Shown here: piece after piece, positions 15,871-24,925 of the stretch
How positions within the stretch are numbered: the first letter of the stretch is position 1
Layout of the letters: every line of letters starts with the position of its first letter
NCBI GenBank assembly: GCA_017464475.1
Contig: JAFTZQ010000005.1
Coordinates: forward strand, 124,001-188,000
DNA: 64,000 nt
Reading direction: 5' to 3'
DNA from: Paludibacteraceae bacterium
GTDB lineage: Bacteria; Bacteroidota; Bacteroidia; Bacteroidales; Paludibacteraceae
The notes under the pieces: model-generated
Told to the model about the DNA's origin: nothing
Database searches by the model: none
The model's input: only the letters and a program-made list of their open reading frames with translations
Program-made: the position numbers and the translations under genes

Positions 15871-17919
15871 TTATTTCGCTATTAGGCGGATTACTTGTGC
15901 TTTATTGTCCACTTCGACAGTTCCGAATCGTCTGAAGCAACTCTGTCCGAGCAGGAGCGGAGCGGACTGGTTTTTGATGACAGAAGCTTTGATGTCGCGC
16001 AGCACGACGTCTCCGACACGCACTTCGCGGAGGTTGATGATGGTACCTTCGTGGATCTCGCCTGTTGCTGTGACGTAGTTCTGTTTGCCCATGAAATCGG
16101 CGTTGGTCAGGTAGCCGTTCTTGAGCATAAAATTGGCTTCCACGCTGGATATAGAGACGTCAGCCGCTCCGGTGTCGAATACGAAATAGAGCGGTAGTCC
16201 GTTGATGGTACATTTGACGCGGTTGACTCCTCCTTGCCGGGTGAAGGGCAGCTCGGCTATCTTGTTCTGCAGCGTGTCGCGTGATCCTAAGCGCTCATTC
16301 AGCTCCGTCAGGTGCTCCGATAAGAGGTTTTCGTATTTGGCAACCAGCGCTTTGAAGTCCGGATCGTCCTTCAGGAAGGCATAGCGCCGCAGAACCTGAA
16401 CGACCCGTATGTTATAGTTATGTGCTTCCTGATTGCGGCGGAGAGCCTCTATGGTACGGTCTTTATCTTTAAGGATCGCGTACGCCTGCGCGAGAGCGCC
16501 CCAGCCGCCTTTGGACTGTGCTTTGGGGTCTTTCTCTAATGCTTGTGCATGACGGGTCAGCGCCGCCGTGTCGCCTGAGAGTGCGTCAATGCGGTAGAAC
16601 TCATCCCGTTTGTCGTCCGCTTTGCGCATCTTTTGCGCTGCCGCCAACTCTTGCTGCATTTTCTCTTGTTCACCTCGCGCTTCGAACACCTCTGCGCGGA
16701 TCGTATAGAGGGAAATCAGCCATTCTTCATCCTCTATCAGCACGCGGGCTGTGTCCAGCGTCTGCAGCGTCTCGTCAAAGAGTCCGGCTTCGTACAAATT
16801 GCGGGCAATGAGGTAGTATAATTTGCCTTCGGTTGGAGTCTCTTGCAATGCTCTGCGGAGGTATTTGATTGCCTCTTGGAACTCTCCGCGTTCGCGTGCC
16901 ACTTGTGCCATTCCCCTCAACATGTGTTCTGCCGAGTCTGTTTTGAGCGCCATGGTGTAGTATTTCTCCGCCTCGTCGAGTGCTTCTATATCTTCGTACA
17001 CGGCAGCGATTTCGGGATAGACCTCCTGCGGCGCGTCGCTCTGTTCCGCTTTGCGATGGAGATAATAGAGTGCGTCAAAATAGCGGTGCATGGTGAAGGT
17101 GCAGTAGGCGGCAGTCGCATTGGTTTCCACATCCGTCGGCGCTTTGGCTACTTCGGTGCGGATGGCGGCTGCCAGCAGATCCGGACATAACTCAACGAGT
17201 GTGTCGGCTTCTTGATGCCATGTCTTGCTGATGAACATAGCTCTGGCTACCTCGCGGCAAGCGTTGACATAGTCGCTCTTGTCAACCGCCATGCGTGACA
17301 GTACCCGGTGGGCGGTGTTGTTCTCTCCCGAACCGAGTGTGTTGGCAAGGTCGCAGTATCGTTGTGCTTCTGCTTTGTTGCCGGCTTTGTAGTATGCATA
17401 CGCCATTTCGCCGTAGATATAGACGGTGCTCGGCTGGATCTCCAGATAGCGGTTGTAGTATCGGATCGCCTCGTCGTATTCGCCCAAAGCAGCGCATACG
17501 TCGGCTACATCGTAGAGGTAAGTGGTGTTCTCCGGCTCCATGCTCAGCGCTGCCAGATACGCTTCTTTCGAGGCGGCGAAATCGCTTATCTTATAGAACA
17601 CATCTCCTTGTATGGCATGTACGAATGACCGCCACCGGAGATCTTTCTTGGGCAGTACCTCAAGTGCTTTCTCTGCGGCTTGCAATGCTTCTCCGTATCG
17701 CCCCGACTGGCGTTTGGAGTGAATCTCTGCTATGACCGCCCAGCATTTGCCGTCTTTCGGATTCGCTTTCACCCCTTCCTGGCAATAGTGCAGGCAGAGG
17801 TCGTAGTCTTTTTTGGAATAGGCTTCCTCCGCGCGCTGGAAATAATAGGAGTCTCCGGAATCGGCAATGATCGCTTGTGCGCAGAGCGCTATGAGTAGTG
17901 TGAAGAATAACTTTTTCAT
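15871..17919 (-). CDS. secreted TPR protein with C-terminal retropepsin-like domain
   Basis: The 682-aa protein has a signal peptide ([18 protein letters not shown]). About 500 residues of TPR repeats follow (examples: [38 protein letters not shown]). The last ~108 residues form an aspartic protease-like domain: [13 protein letters not shown] near residue 583 holds the catalytic-type Asp-Thr-Gly, and [18 protein letters not shown] is the C-terminal strand pair. This single-chain clan AA fold would dimerise. It would act in the periplasm, perhaps as a protease attached to a TPR scaffold. It is adjacent to two related TPR genes, probably one operon. Protease activity is inferred. Confidence 0.85.
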   Translation of the reverse strand: MKKLFFTLLIALCAQAIIADSGDSYYFQRAEEAYSKKDYDLCLHYCQEGVKANPKDGKCWAVIAEIHSKRQSGRYGEALQAAEKALEVLPKKDLRWRSFVHAIQGDVFYKISDFAASKEAYLAALSMEPENTTYLYDVADVCAALGEYDEAIRYYNRYLEIQPSTVYIYGEMAYAYYKAGNKAEAQRYCDLANTLGSGENNTAHRVLSRMAVDKSDYVNACREVARAMFISKTWHQEADTLVELCPDLLAAAIRTEVAKAPTDVETNATAAYCTFTMHRYFDALYYLHRKAEQSDAPQEVYPEIAAVYEDIEALDEAEKYYTMALKTDSAEHMLRGMAQVARERGEFQEAIKYLRRALQETPTEGKLYYLIARNLYEAGLFDETLQTLDTARVLIEDEEWLISLYTIRAEVFEARGEQEKMQQELAAAQKMRKADDKRDEFYRIDALSGDTAALTRHAQALEKDPKAQSKGGWGALAQAYAILKDKDRTIEALRRNQEAHNYNIRVVQVLRRYAFLKDDPDFKALVAKYENLLSEHLTELNERLGSRDTLQNKIAELPFTRQGGVNRVKCTINGLPLYFVFDTGAADVSISSVEANFMLKNGYLTNADFMGKQNYVTATGEIHEGTIINLREVRVGDVVLRDIKASVIKNQSAPLLLGQSCFRRFGTVEVDNKAQVIRLIAK

Positions 17920-17938
17920 CGTTCGTTCTGTTTCAGGA

Positions 17939-19597
17939 TTAATAATTCAATTCCAGATCAAGTGTAGCCCGGAGTGCTTGTTTCTCCTGCTCGGTGAGTT
18001 GTTTGAATTCGTTCACCATATCTTTGAATTCTTGCATCTCCCGCAGGCTGTCGAGATCCATATCCCAGGCGACGTGATAGAAATTGCGGAACCCGTTCTC
18101 GAAGGCTTTCCTGAGGTGGAACAACGCTTCTTTCGGAGCGCCTATCTGCGCATAGACACAGGCGGCGTTGTAGTGCTGCTCCTCGGAATCCTCTTTCTCT
18201 ATCATCTTCTGCGCTGCCTCATAGGCTTTCGCGCTGTCGCCCATCGCTACATAGGCTTCCGCCGTCAGCTCCTTGCCCGCCGCGGCAAACGCCATGCGGC
18301 CTTGCTCAAACGCCTGCTCCTGCTTGACCGTGTCGTTCATCTCGCCGTACAGACGCCCGATGCGGAACCAGAACTCATAGTCCCGAGGATCGGCGATCAT
18401 GCCTGCCAGAAAGTCATCGATGGCTTTCGGATAATTATGCTGAATCTGGTATATTCGTCCCCGTAACTGATAGGCTGAGGCTTTCTCTCCGTCTTTGGGA
18501 TTGAACGAGAGCGCTTTGTCCGCCATCTCGAACGCCTCTCTGTAGCGCCCTGTCTCGGCGTATAGCTCCTCCAGACGGACGTACGTGGAGGCGGAAGTGG
18601 AGTCCACTCCCAGTTGCTTGACCAACATCCGCTCCGCTAACTCGGGATCGCCGATATGGTATTCTAACAGCGAAGCGATATGATGGACGATATGGCTTCC
18701 GTTGTGTTGCGGCAGGATAGCGAATCCCATTTGTGCCGCCTTGGTGTATTCTTTTCGATAGCGGTAGAGATCGTACAGATAGATCTTCCAGTATAGCTGC
18801 TCCGGCTCTTTCTCATGCGCCGCGAGAACCGTGTCCAGCACTTCGTCCGGAATGGTGTCGTGCAGTTGCTCCACTATATCTTCCGACACATCCCAAATGT
18901 CGATACGCGTGGAGCGCATCAGATCCGCCAGCGCTTCGGACGGTTGCTTCATGTCGATCAGAAGCAAAGCCCGTTTGGCGAAGACGCGGCTTTTGTCTTT
19001 GCTTTGCGGTTCCGCCATCTCCAGCGCTTGGTTGCAATGCTTGAGCGCCTCCTCGTATTGCCCGTTTTCCTCCAGCGCATCGGTCAGCAGGAGTTGCGCA
19101 TCGATGCTCTTCGGCTGGTTCTTGAGCGCCATCTCGGCGTAGTGCAGCGCTTTCGCTTTGTCTCCCCGCTTGGAGTTCAGGCGTACCAGCACTCGGTACG
19201 GATGTTCGGCTTTGGGCAGTTCTTTCTGCGCTTGCTCCAAATATGTGATAGCGCGCGCTGTATCCTTGGAGTCCAGATAGATCTCGGATAGCAGAATGTT
19301 CATGTCGCTACGCCCTTCGTATTCCTTTTTCGGCAGGTATTTGATGGCGGACTGGGCATATTGGAACGCCCACTCGACACTGTTGTTGCGGGTGCATAGT
19401 ATCGCTACCCACATGTGCGCATATCCGTTGGTGGGGTTTTCGTCCAACTCCTTTGACAGGAACCGGATGGCGGTCTCGCTCTCTCCGCTTTGAGCCGCTT
19501 CCAGCGCACGCTTCATGTTATAGCTCTCCTTGGTGTTGACCGCCATCGCACCCGCTGACAGGCATATAAGGAGAAGCCAGATAATAGTTCTTTTCAT
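17939..19597 (-). CDS. secreted TPR-repeat protein
   Basis: The 552-aa protein has a signal peptide (MKRTIIWLLLICLSAGAMA) and consists almost entirely of TPR units (YNMKRALEAAQSGESETAIR at the start, YEEALKHCNQALEMA, YPKAIDDFLAGMIADP). No protease domain is present. The C-terminus is a helix, MVNEFKQLTEQEKQALRAT. It lies between two TPR/retropepsin genes with spacers of 9 and 19 nt, so the three are probably one transcript from the promoter at 20536-20567. It is probably a periplasmic scaffold; partner proteins unknown. Confidence 0.85.
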   Translation of the reverse strand: MKRTIIWLLLICLSAGAMAVNTKESYNMKRALEAAQSGESETAIRFLSKELDENPTNGYAHMWVAILCTRNNSVEWAFQYAQSAIKYLPKKEYEGRSDMNILLSEIYLDSKDTARAITYLEQAQKELPKAEHPYRVLVRLNSKRGDKAKALHYAEMALKNQPKSIDAQLLLTDALEENGQYEEALKHCNQALEMAEPQSKDKSRVFAKRALLLIDMKQPSEALADLMRSTRIDIWDVSEDIVEQLHDTIPDEVLDTVLAAHEKEPEQLYWKIYLYDLYRYRKEYTKAAQMGFAILPQHNGSHIVHHIASLLEYHIGDPELAERMLVKQLGVDSTSASTYVRLEELYAETGRYREAFEMADKALSFNPKDGEKASAYQLRGRIYQIQHNYPKAIDDFLAGMIADPRDYEFWFRIGRLYGEMNDTVKQEQAFEQGRMAFAAAGKELTAEAYVAMGDSAKAYEAAQKMIEKEDSEEQHYNAACVYAQIGAPKEALFHLRKAFENGFRNFYHVAWDMDLDSLREMQEFKDMVNEFKQLTEQEKQALRATLDLELNY

Positions 19598-19606
19598 TCT
19601 GATATC

Positions 19607-20518
19607 TTATTTATAAATGACCAACATTCTTTTCTTGTCATCAATCCGGATACGTCCCAGCCGCTCCAGATCGCCCATGCAAAGGATGACGGATTGCTCC
19701 TGGGTCGCTCTGTGTTGCAGGGTGATGTCGTTCAGCACGACGGACTCGCCTATCTCCAGCCGCTTGATCATTACGGCGGTGTTGTTGTCGTGTATGTCGG
19801 CTTTGGAGATATATTCGTTTTTGAGCATGAACATCGTCTCTACGCCGGATATGGAACTCTCTGTGGCGGTCGTGTCCACGCTCAAACGGATGGGCAGACC
19901 GTTGATCTTGCCTTTCATCTCCAGCCGCTCTGTCTGGTTCAGAAAGGGGATCTCGGCAATGATACTGTCCTCCTCTGCCTGCTGATGGCTGACATCTGAT
20001 TTCTGACTGCTGACGGCTGATGGCTGACTTCTGACTTCTGACGGCTGACTCCTGACGGCTGATTTCTCCATCTGCTCCAGACCGTACCGCAGCGCGTCGT
20101 TCTTCTTGTCCTCCGTTGCCAGCCTTTGGATCCCCACTCGCACTCCTCCGGAAGACAGACTGTCAATCCGGAAAATAAGACTGTCTTCTTCGGGCTTCAT
20201 ACCCGCTTTGACGGCTTGCGCACAGTAGCGCGCAGCGCTGTAGAAATCCTGTCTGGCAAACTGAATCCGTGCTTTCTGCATGTAGAGACAGGGTGTCTCT
20301 TTCAGCTTCAGCGCATACTCCAGCGTCTTTTCCGCCGCAGCCGTGTCGCCTTCCGCCAGCTGCGCTTGCGCCATCCGGCAATGCAGCTCCATGTCGCCCG
20401 GGCTGCGTTTCAGCTCACGCGCCAACCGCTCCGTCTCCGTCACAGGACGCTTCGCACCCTGCGCCTCGCATGCCAAGACGCACAACAACAGACCTATGAC
20501 CCAACAACTATAACGCAT
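19607..20518 (-). CDS. TPR protein with degenerate retropepsin-like domain
   Basis: The 303-aa protein has a signal peptide (MRYSCWVIGLLLCVLACEA), two or three TPR units (residues ~28-120), a Ser/Gln-rich linker and a ~98-residue domain similar to the protease end of the 15871 gene (GLPIRL..., then VETMFMLKNEYISKADI). The catalytic motif reads VDTTATESSIS: the Gly of Asp-Thr-Gly is replaced by Thr, so it may be inactive. The linker (residues ~155-185, SAVRSQPSEVRSQ) comes from a CTGACGGCTGA-type repeat at 19975-20070. First gene of the three-gene TPR operon. Confidence 0.8.
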   Translation of the reverse strand: MRYSCWVIGLLLCVLACEAQGAKRPVTETERLARELKRSPGDMELHCRMAQAQLAEGDTAAAEKTLEYALKLKETPCLYMQKARIQFARQDFYSAARYCAQAVKAGMKPEEDSLIFRIDSLSSGGVRVGIQRLATEDKKNDALRYGLEQMEKSAVRSQPSEVRSQPSAVSSQKSDVSHQQAEEDSIIAEIPFLNQTERLEMKGKINGLPIRLSVDTTATESSISGVETMFMLKNEYISKADIHDNNTAVMIKRLEIGESVVLNDITLQHRATQEQSVILCMGDLERLGRIRIDDKKRMLVIYK

Positions 20519-20535
20519 TTTTTCTAATCAGCCTG

Positions 20536-20567
20536 CAAAGGTACTGCTTTTTTTGCATATATGCAAG
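20536..20567 (-). promoter_or_regulatory. promoter of the TPR operon
   Basis: On the minus strand TTG (20566-20564) and TACCTTTG (20543-20536) are 20 nt apart. The -7 box ends 18 nt before the ATG at 20518. Confidence 0.8.
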
Positions 20568-20603
20568 CGCGCACGATTTTTTTTCTTTTTTTGTCCCCGA
20601 AAA

Positions 20604-20635
20604 TTTGCATATATCAAAAATTTGTTGTATCTTTG
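20604..20635 (+). promoter_or_regulatory. orphan promoter
   Basis: TTTG at 20604-20607 and TATCTTTG at 20628-20635 are 20 nt apart, a full consensus. No open reading frame starts nearby on this strand. The next feature is a hairpin at 20657-20677 with T runs. Confidence 0.7.
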
Positions 20636-20640
20636 CACTC

Positions 20641-20699
20641 GAATTCAAAAAAAAACATCCGCCTATGCATGGCGGATTCCCGATTTTCCCGATTTTTTT
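20641..20699 (+). ncRNA. possible short noncoding transcript
   Basis: From the expected start near 20641 a transcript would soon meet the hairpin ATCCGCC (20657-20663) / GGCGGAT (20671-20677), loop TATGCAT, then TTTTCCCGA and a T run ending about 20699. This would give an RNA of about 55-60 nt. Alternatively it is a relic of a former gene or a premature-termination leader for uxaB. Confidence 0.35.
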
Positions 20700-20909
20700 C
20701 CGAAGATTAGTGCGTGATAAGTGCGAGATAAGTGCGAGATAAGTGCGCGGTAAGTACGTCATTTTCGTGGTACTTGCCTGCTTCTTGTCTGGTTCTTGCC
20801 AGCTTTTTCTCTGGTTCTTGTCAGCTTCTTGCCACACCGTCTGTGCCAACCCCGTTACGCATATTAGAAAAGCTGTTTGTGGAGAAAAAATACCGAAAAA
20901 TGCGTGCAT
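20700..20909. repeat. repeat-filled spacer upstream of uxaB
   Basis: Four imperfect ATAAGTGCGAG words at 20708-20758 are followed by TTCTTGYCWGGTTCTTGCC-type words at 20771-20835. GGTAAGTAC (20749-20757) can pair with GTACTTGCC (one G-T) across a short loop. With the short hairpin unit at 20641-20699 this fills the gap between the TPR operon and uxaB. No coding potential is apparent. Confidence 0.6.
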
Positions 20910-20941
20910 GCTTGCGTATGTCAAAAAAAAGTTGTAACTTT
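20910..20941 (+). promoter_or_regulatory. promoter of uxaB-uxaA
   Basis: TTG at 20911-20913 and TAACTTTG at 20934-20941 are 20 nt apart, with about 50 nt of leader before the ATG at 20994. Confidence 0.8.
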
Positions 20942-20993
20942 GCAGCCGCAAAGTGTTGACACAAATAATTTAAATCATTTAATACTTAAAGCT

Positions 20994-22529
20994 ATGGCAA
21001 AAAAAGCATTGAACAAGTGGACCGCGCCGAAGAGTGTCGCTCCCGAGAAAATCATTCAGTTTGGTGAAGGTAACTTCCTCCGCGCATTCGTGGACTGGAT
21101 TGTATGGAACATGAACGCAAAGACGAACTTCAACGGTTCGGTGGCTGTTGTTCAACCGATCGAGAAAGGTATGGTCGAGTGGCTGAACGGTCAGGACTGC
21201 TTGTATCACGTTAATCTGCAAGGCCGTTTGGACGGTAAGGCTGTGAACAGTCTGGAGCGTATTGACGTGATTAGCCGCGCGCTGAATCCGTACACCCAGA
21301 ATTGGGCATTCATGGCGTTGGCAGAGCAGCCGGAGATCCGTTTTGTGATCTCGAACACGACTGAGGCAGGTATCACTTTTGACGACAGTTGCAAGTTTAC
21401 CGACGCTCCGGCAAGTTCTTATCCGGGCAAGCTGGTTCAGCTTCTGTTCCGTCGTTATAAGACGTTCAACGGCGATCCGACGAAAGGTTTGATCTTCATG
21501 CCGTGTGAGCTGATTTTCCTGAACGGACACCACCTGAAAGACTGCATCCGCAAGTACATCGAGCTGTGGAAAGACGATTTCGGAGCAGACTACGAAGGCT
21601 TCAAAGAGTGGTTCGAGAAATACAACTACGTTTGTGCAACGCTTGTGGATCGTATCGTTCCGGGCTTCCCGCGCAAGGACATCGCTGAGATCCAAGAGAA
21701 AGTGGGTTACAACGACAACCTCGTTGTACAGGCTGAGATCTTCCACCTGTGGGTAATCGAGAAACCGGAGAACATGTCGATCGAGGAGTTGGAGGCAGAG
21801 TTCCCTGCTAACAAAGCCGGTTTGAACGTGCTGATTGCGGAGAGCGAGAAACCGTACCACGAGCGCAAAGTGACGCTGCTGAACGGTCCGCACACCGTGC
21901 TTTCGCCGGTAACGTATCTGAGTGGCGTGAATATCGTTCGCGACGCTTGCAACCATGAGGTGCTCGGTAAGTATATCCACAAAGTGATGTTCGATGAGTT
22001 GCTGGAGACGCTGAACCTGCCGAAAGAAGAGTTGAAGGCTTACGGCGAGAGCGTATTGGAGCGTTTCAATAACCCGTACGTAGATCACCAAGTGACTTCG
22101 ATCATGCTGAACTCGTTCCCGAAGTTCGAGACACGCGATCTGCCGGGTCTGAAGATTTATCTGGAGCGCAAGGGTGAGCTGCCGAAGGGTCTGGTGCTCG
22201 GTCTGGCTGCTATCATCGAGTACTACAAAGGCGGCGTACGTGAAGACGGCGCTCCGATCCAGCCGAACGATGCACAGGAGATCATGGATCTGCTCAAAGA
22301 GCTCTGGGCTACCGGTGACACCCGCAAGGTGGCAGAAGGTGTGCTCGGCGCAACCGACATCATCTGGAAAGAGAGCAAAGAGGACCTCAACAAGATCCCG
22401 GGTCTGACCGATCTTGTAGAGTTGTACCTCAATTCGATCGAGACCATCGGTATGCTTCCGACCGTTCAGGCTATGCTGGCTGTCGATAAGGTAGATGACG
22501 TGATCGCAAAGATCAAGAGCCTGTTTTAA
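20994..22529 (+). CDS. uxaB: tagaturonate reductase (altronate oxidoreductase)
   Basis: The start at 20994 is chosen because it lies downstream of the promoter; the longer frame back to 20877 would overlap it. The 511-aa member of the polyol (mannitol) dehydrogenase family has IIQFGEGNFLRAFVDWIV near residue 20 (NAD-binding loop with GEGNF) and VLSPVTYLSG with the catalytic Lys/Asn region (ERKVTLLNGPHT near 300). It reduces tagaturonate to altronate with NADH in the cytoplasm. The next gene, uxaA, uses the product. The sister enzyme UxuB (fructuronate) is possible, but the altronate dehydratase neighbour favours UxaB. Confidence 0.93.
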   Translation: MAKKALNKWTAPKSVAPEKIIQFGEGNFLRAFVDWIVWNMNAKTNFNGSVAVVQPIEKGMVEWLNGQDCLYHVNLQGRLDGKAVNSLERIDVISRALNPYTQNWAFMALAEQPEIRFVISNTTEAGITFDDSCKFTDAPASSYPGKLVQLLFRRYKTFNGDPTKGLIFMPCELIFLNGHHLKDCIRKYIELWKDDFGADYEGFKEWFEKYNYVCATLVDRIVPGFPRKDIAEIQEKVGYNDNLVVQAEIFHLWVIEKPENMSIEELEAEFPANKAGLNVLIAESEKPYHERKVTLLNGPHTVLSPVTYLSGVNIVRDACNHEVLGKYIHKVMFDELLETLNLPKEELKAYGESVLERFNNPYVDHQVTSIMLNSFPKFETRDLPGLKIYLERKGELPKGLVLGLAAIIEYYKGGVREDGAPIQPNDAQEIMDLLKELWATGDTRKVAEGVLGATDIIWKESKEDLNKIPGLTDLVELYLNSIETIGMLPTVQAMLAVDKVDDVIAKIKSLF

Positions 22530-22547
22530 TTATCAATTCACAATTAA

Positions 22548-22643
22548 CAATTTACAAAGGGCTTGCGGAGTTTGGTACAATGTTTAAAGATCCGTACGGA
22601 CTTATAAGTTTGTACAGAAGCCGGTAGGACGCTTTGTAAATTG
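22548..22643. repeat. 96-bp MITE-like repeat, copy 2
   Basis: The terminal inverted repeats CAATTTACAAAG (22548-22559) and CTTTGTAAATTG (22632-22643) are perfect over 12 bp. The inner palindrome TCCGTACGGA is kept. It has about 83 of 96 positions in common with 13495-13590. It separates uxaB from uxaA, so if they are one operon it is transcribed and would fold. Confidence 0.85.
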
Positions 22644-22668
22644 TAAATTGTACATTGTACATTATTTT

Positions 22669-24150
22669 ATGACCAATATTCTGAAAATCAATCCGGCGGA
22701 TAATGTGGTGGTAGCAATACAGCCGCAAGCCGCCGGAGCGGTTATCGAAGTGGATGGCAAGCAGATCACCGTGCTGGAAGATGTGCCTGCCGGACACAAG
22801 ATTGCCATCAAAGATCTTGCCGAAGGCGAGAATGTGATCAAGTACGGTTTCCCGATCGGGCATGCCAAAGAGGCAAAAAAAGCCGGTAGTTGGATGAACG
22901 AGAATAACATCAAAACGAACCTCGCCGGACTGCTTTCCTATGAGTATCATCCGAAAGAGGTAGTGCTGAATATTCCCGATGAATCCAGGACTTTTATGGG
23001 TTACCGCCGCAAAGACGGACAGGTAGGAATCCGCAACGAAGTGTGGATCATTCCGACCGTTGGTTGCGTGAACGGTATCATCCAGAAATGCGCAGAGCGG
23101 CTGCGTCAGGAGACCGGAGCGGACAATATCTTCGCTTTCCCGCATAACTACGGCTGTTCGCAGCTCGGTGACGACCACGAGAATACGAAGAAGATCCTGC
23201 GCGACATGATCCACCATCCGAACGCAGGTGCGATCCTCGTGGTGAGCCTCGGATGCGAGAATAACCAGCCCGATGTGTTCAAAGAATTCTGCGGTGAAAT
23301 CGACGAAAGTCGCGTTAAATTCGTCACGACGCAGAAGATTCAGGGCGATGAGGTGGAGTACTGCATGCCGATCCTGCGCGAGTTGTACACCAAGACGCAG
23401 CATGACAAACGTGTGGCGGTTCCGTTGAGCGAGTTGCGCGTGGGTCTCAAATGTGGCGGAAGTGACGGTTTCAGCGGTATTACTGCGAACCCGCTGTTGG
23501 GTATGTTGAGTGACTGGCTTGTGGCGCAAGGCGGTACGACCGTGCTGACCGAAGTGCCGGAGATGTTCGGCGCCGAGACGATTCTGATGGACCGTTGCGC
23601 GAGCAGAGAGTTGTTCGACCAGACCGTTGCGCTGATCAACGATTTCAAGGACTATTTCCTGAGTCACGGAGAGCCGGTGGGCGAGAATCCGAGTCCGGGT
23701 AACAAAGCGGGAGGTATATCGACGCTTGAGGACAAAGCGCTGGGTTGCACCCAGAAATGCGGCAAGTCGCTCGTTCGCGGCGTGCTGCCATATGGTGAGC
23801 GGTTGCAAGTGAAAGGTCTGAACCTCCTTTCTGCTCCGGGAAATGACTTGGTGGCTTCGACCGCTCTGGCTTCGTCCGGATGTCACATGGTGCTCTTTAC
23901 CACCGGTCGCGGTACGCCGTTCGGTACGTATGTACCGACGATGAAGATCTCCACGAACTCGACTTTGGCGAAGAACAAACCGAACTGGATTGATTTCAAC
24001 GCAGGTGTGATTGCTGAGGGCGAGCCGATGGAAGAGGTGGCTAAACGCTTTGCAGAGTTCGTGATCGCGGTGGCAAACGGCACGAAGACGAACAACGAGA
24101 AGAACGGCTACCACGAGATAGCGATCTTTAAGAACGGTGTCACTCTTTAG
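22669..24150 (+). CDS. uxaA: altronate dehydratase
   Basis: The start at 22669 (MTNILKINPADNVVVAIQP) is preferred over an in-frame ATG 21 nt upstream that lies in the repeat flank. The 493-aa protein has an N-terminal SAF domain (residues ~10-75, with VLEDVPAGHKIAIKDL). The large UxaA/GarD domain follows: GYRRKDGQVGIRNEVWIIP near 115, HNYGCSQLGDDHENT, LKCGGSDGFSGITANP and GCHMVLFTTGRGTPFGT. It removes water from D-altronate to give 2-keto-3-deoxygluconate using iron. It follows uxaB on the same strand across the 96-bp repeat. Confidence 0.95.
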   Translation: MTNILKINPADNVVVAIQPQAAGAVIEVDGKQITVLEDVPAGHKIAIKDLAEGENVIKYGFPIGHAKEAKKAGSWMNENNIKTNLAGLLSYEYHPKEVVLNIPDESRTFMGYRRKDGQVGIRNEVWIIPTVGCVNGIIQKCAERLRQETGADNIFAFPHNYGCSQLGDDHENTKKILRDMIHHPNAGAILVVSLGCENNQPDVFKEFCGEIDESRVKFVTTQKIQGDEVEYCMPILRELYTKTQHDKRVAVPLSELRVGLKCGGSDGFSGITANPLLGMLSDWLVAQGGTTVLTEVPEMFGAETILMDRCASRELFDQTVALINDFKDYFLSHGEPVGENPSPGNKAGGISTLEDKALGCTQKCGKSLVRGVLPYGERLQVKGLNLLSAPGNDLVASTALASSGCHMVLFTTGRGTPFGTYVPTMKISTNSTLAKNKPNWIDFNAGVIAEGEPMEEVAKRFAEFVIAVANGTKTNNEKNGYHEIAIFKNGVTL

Positions 24151-24871
24151 TAGCCTCTTCTATCCCCGTGTCTGCCCTATGTGCGAGCGGTACATGGGAA
24201 GTACCAAGGGACAAAGTACCAAGGACGAATGGGGAGAGGCGGTGTGTGAGGATTGTATCGCGGCTTTGCCTCGGACGGAGCAGGCGTCGATCTATCAGAA
24301 TAGTACGGAGATGGCTTTGGTGGGGGCGACACGCGACATGGTCGCTGCCGCCAAAGCCATGCATCTGAAACGCGCTGCTGCGTTTCTCTTCTACGAGAAA
24401 GATCATCCGATTCAGCAGCTGGTGCATAAGATGAAATATGCGGATCAGCCGCTCATCGGATACCACTTGGGAAAGCAGGCTGCGATGGAGATGCAGGACA
24501 CGGATTTCTTCGATGAAATCGAGGTAATTGTACCTATGCCGCTGCATCCAAAGCGACTCAGAGAGAGGGGCTATAACCAGTCGGAATACATCGCCCGAGG
24601 GATTAGCGACTACACCGGCATTCCGGTGGATACGAGCCATGTGACGCGTATCCGGAACACGCCCAAACAGGCGTTGCAGAGCGGCGAGGGGCGAAAACAT
24701 AATGTGGCGGACGCTTTTGCGGTGAACCATCCGGAGCAGATGTACCACAAGCATATCTTGCTGGTGGACGACCTGATTACTACCGGTGAAACCGCGAGAA
24801 GTTGCATTCGTGCCATGCGTCTGTTCCGAGGCGCGAAAATAAGTGTCTTTGCGTTGTGCAAGGCGCAATAG
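24137..24871 (+). CDS. ComF family phosphoribosyltransferase-like protein
   Basis: The 244-aa protein overlaps uxaA by 14 nt. The N-terminal zinc-finger-like Cys pairs (CPMC, CEDC) are followed by the family block HKMKYADQPLIGYHLGKQ, VIVPMPLHPKRLRERGYNQSE and the PRPP loop ILLVDDLITTGETARSC (residues ~210-226). Proteins of this family are linked to DNA uptake in some bacteria, but in Bacteroidota the role is unproved. Residues ~19-30 (MGSTKGQSTKDEWG) come from repeated AGTACCAAGG words, similar to words in the gene at 26557. Confidence 0.9.
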   Translation: MSLFSSLFYPRVCPMCERYMGSTKGQSTKDEWGEAVCEDCIAALPRTEQASIYQNSTEMALVGATRDMVAAAKAMHLKRAAAFLFYEKDHPIQQLVHKMKYADQPLIGYHLGKQAAMEMQDTDFFDEIEVIVPMPLHPKRLRERGYNQSEYIARGISDYTGIPVDTSHVTRIRNTPKQALQSGEGRKHNVADAFAVNHPEQMYHKHILLVDDLITTGETARSCIRAMRLFRGAKISVFALCKAQ

Positions 24872-24925
24872 AGGTCTAGGACTCATAGGTTTCTAGTGTC
24901 CTAGGATCCTAGTAAAAAATATACT

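Noticed and set aside
20979-22091. 370-codon open frame on the minus strand
   Set aside because: Antisense to uxaB, without motifs or promoter.
22552-24114. 520-codon open frame on the minus strand
   Set aside because: It is antisense to uxaA, a full-length conserved enzyme; the frame stays open because of codon bias and its product matches no family.
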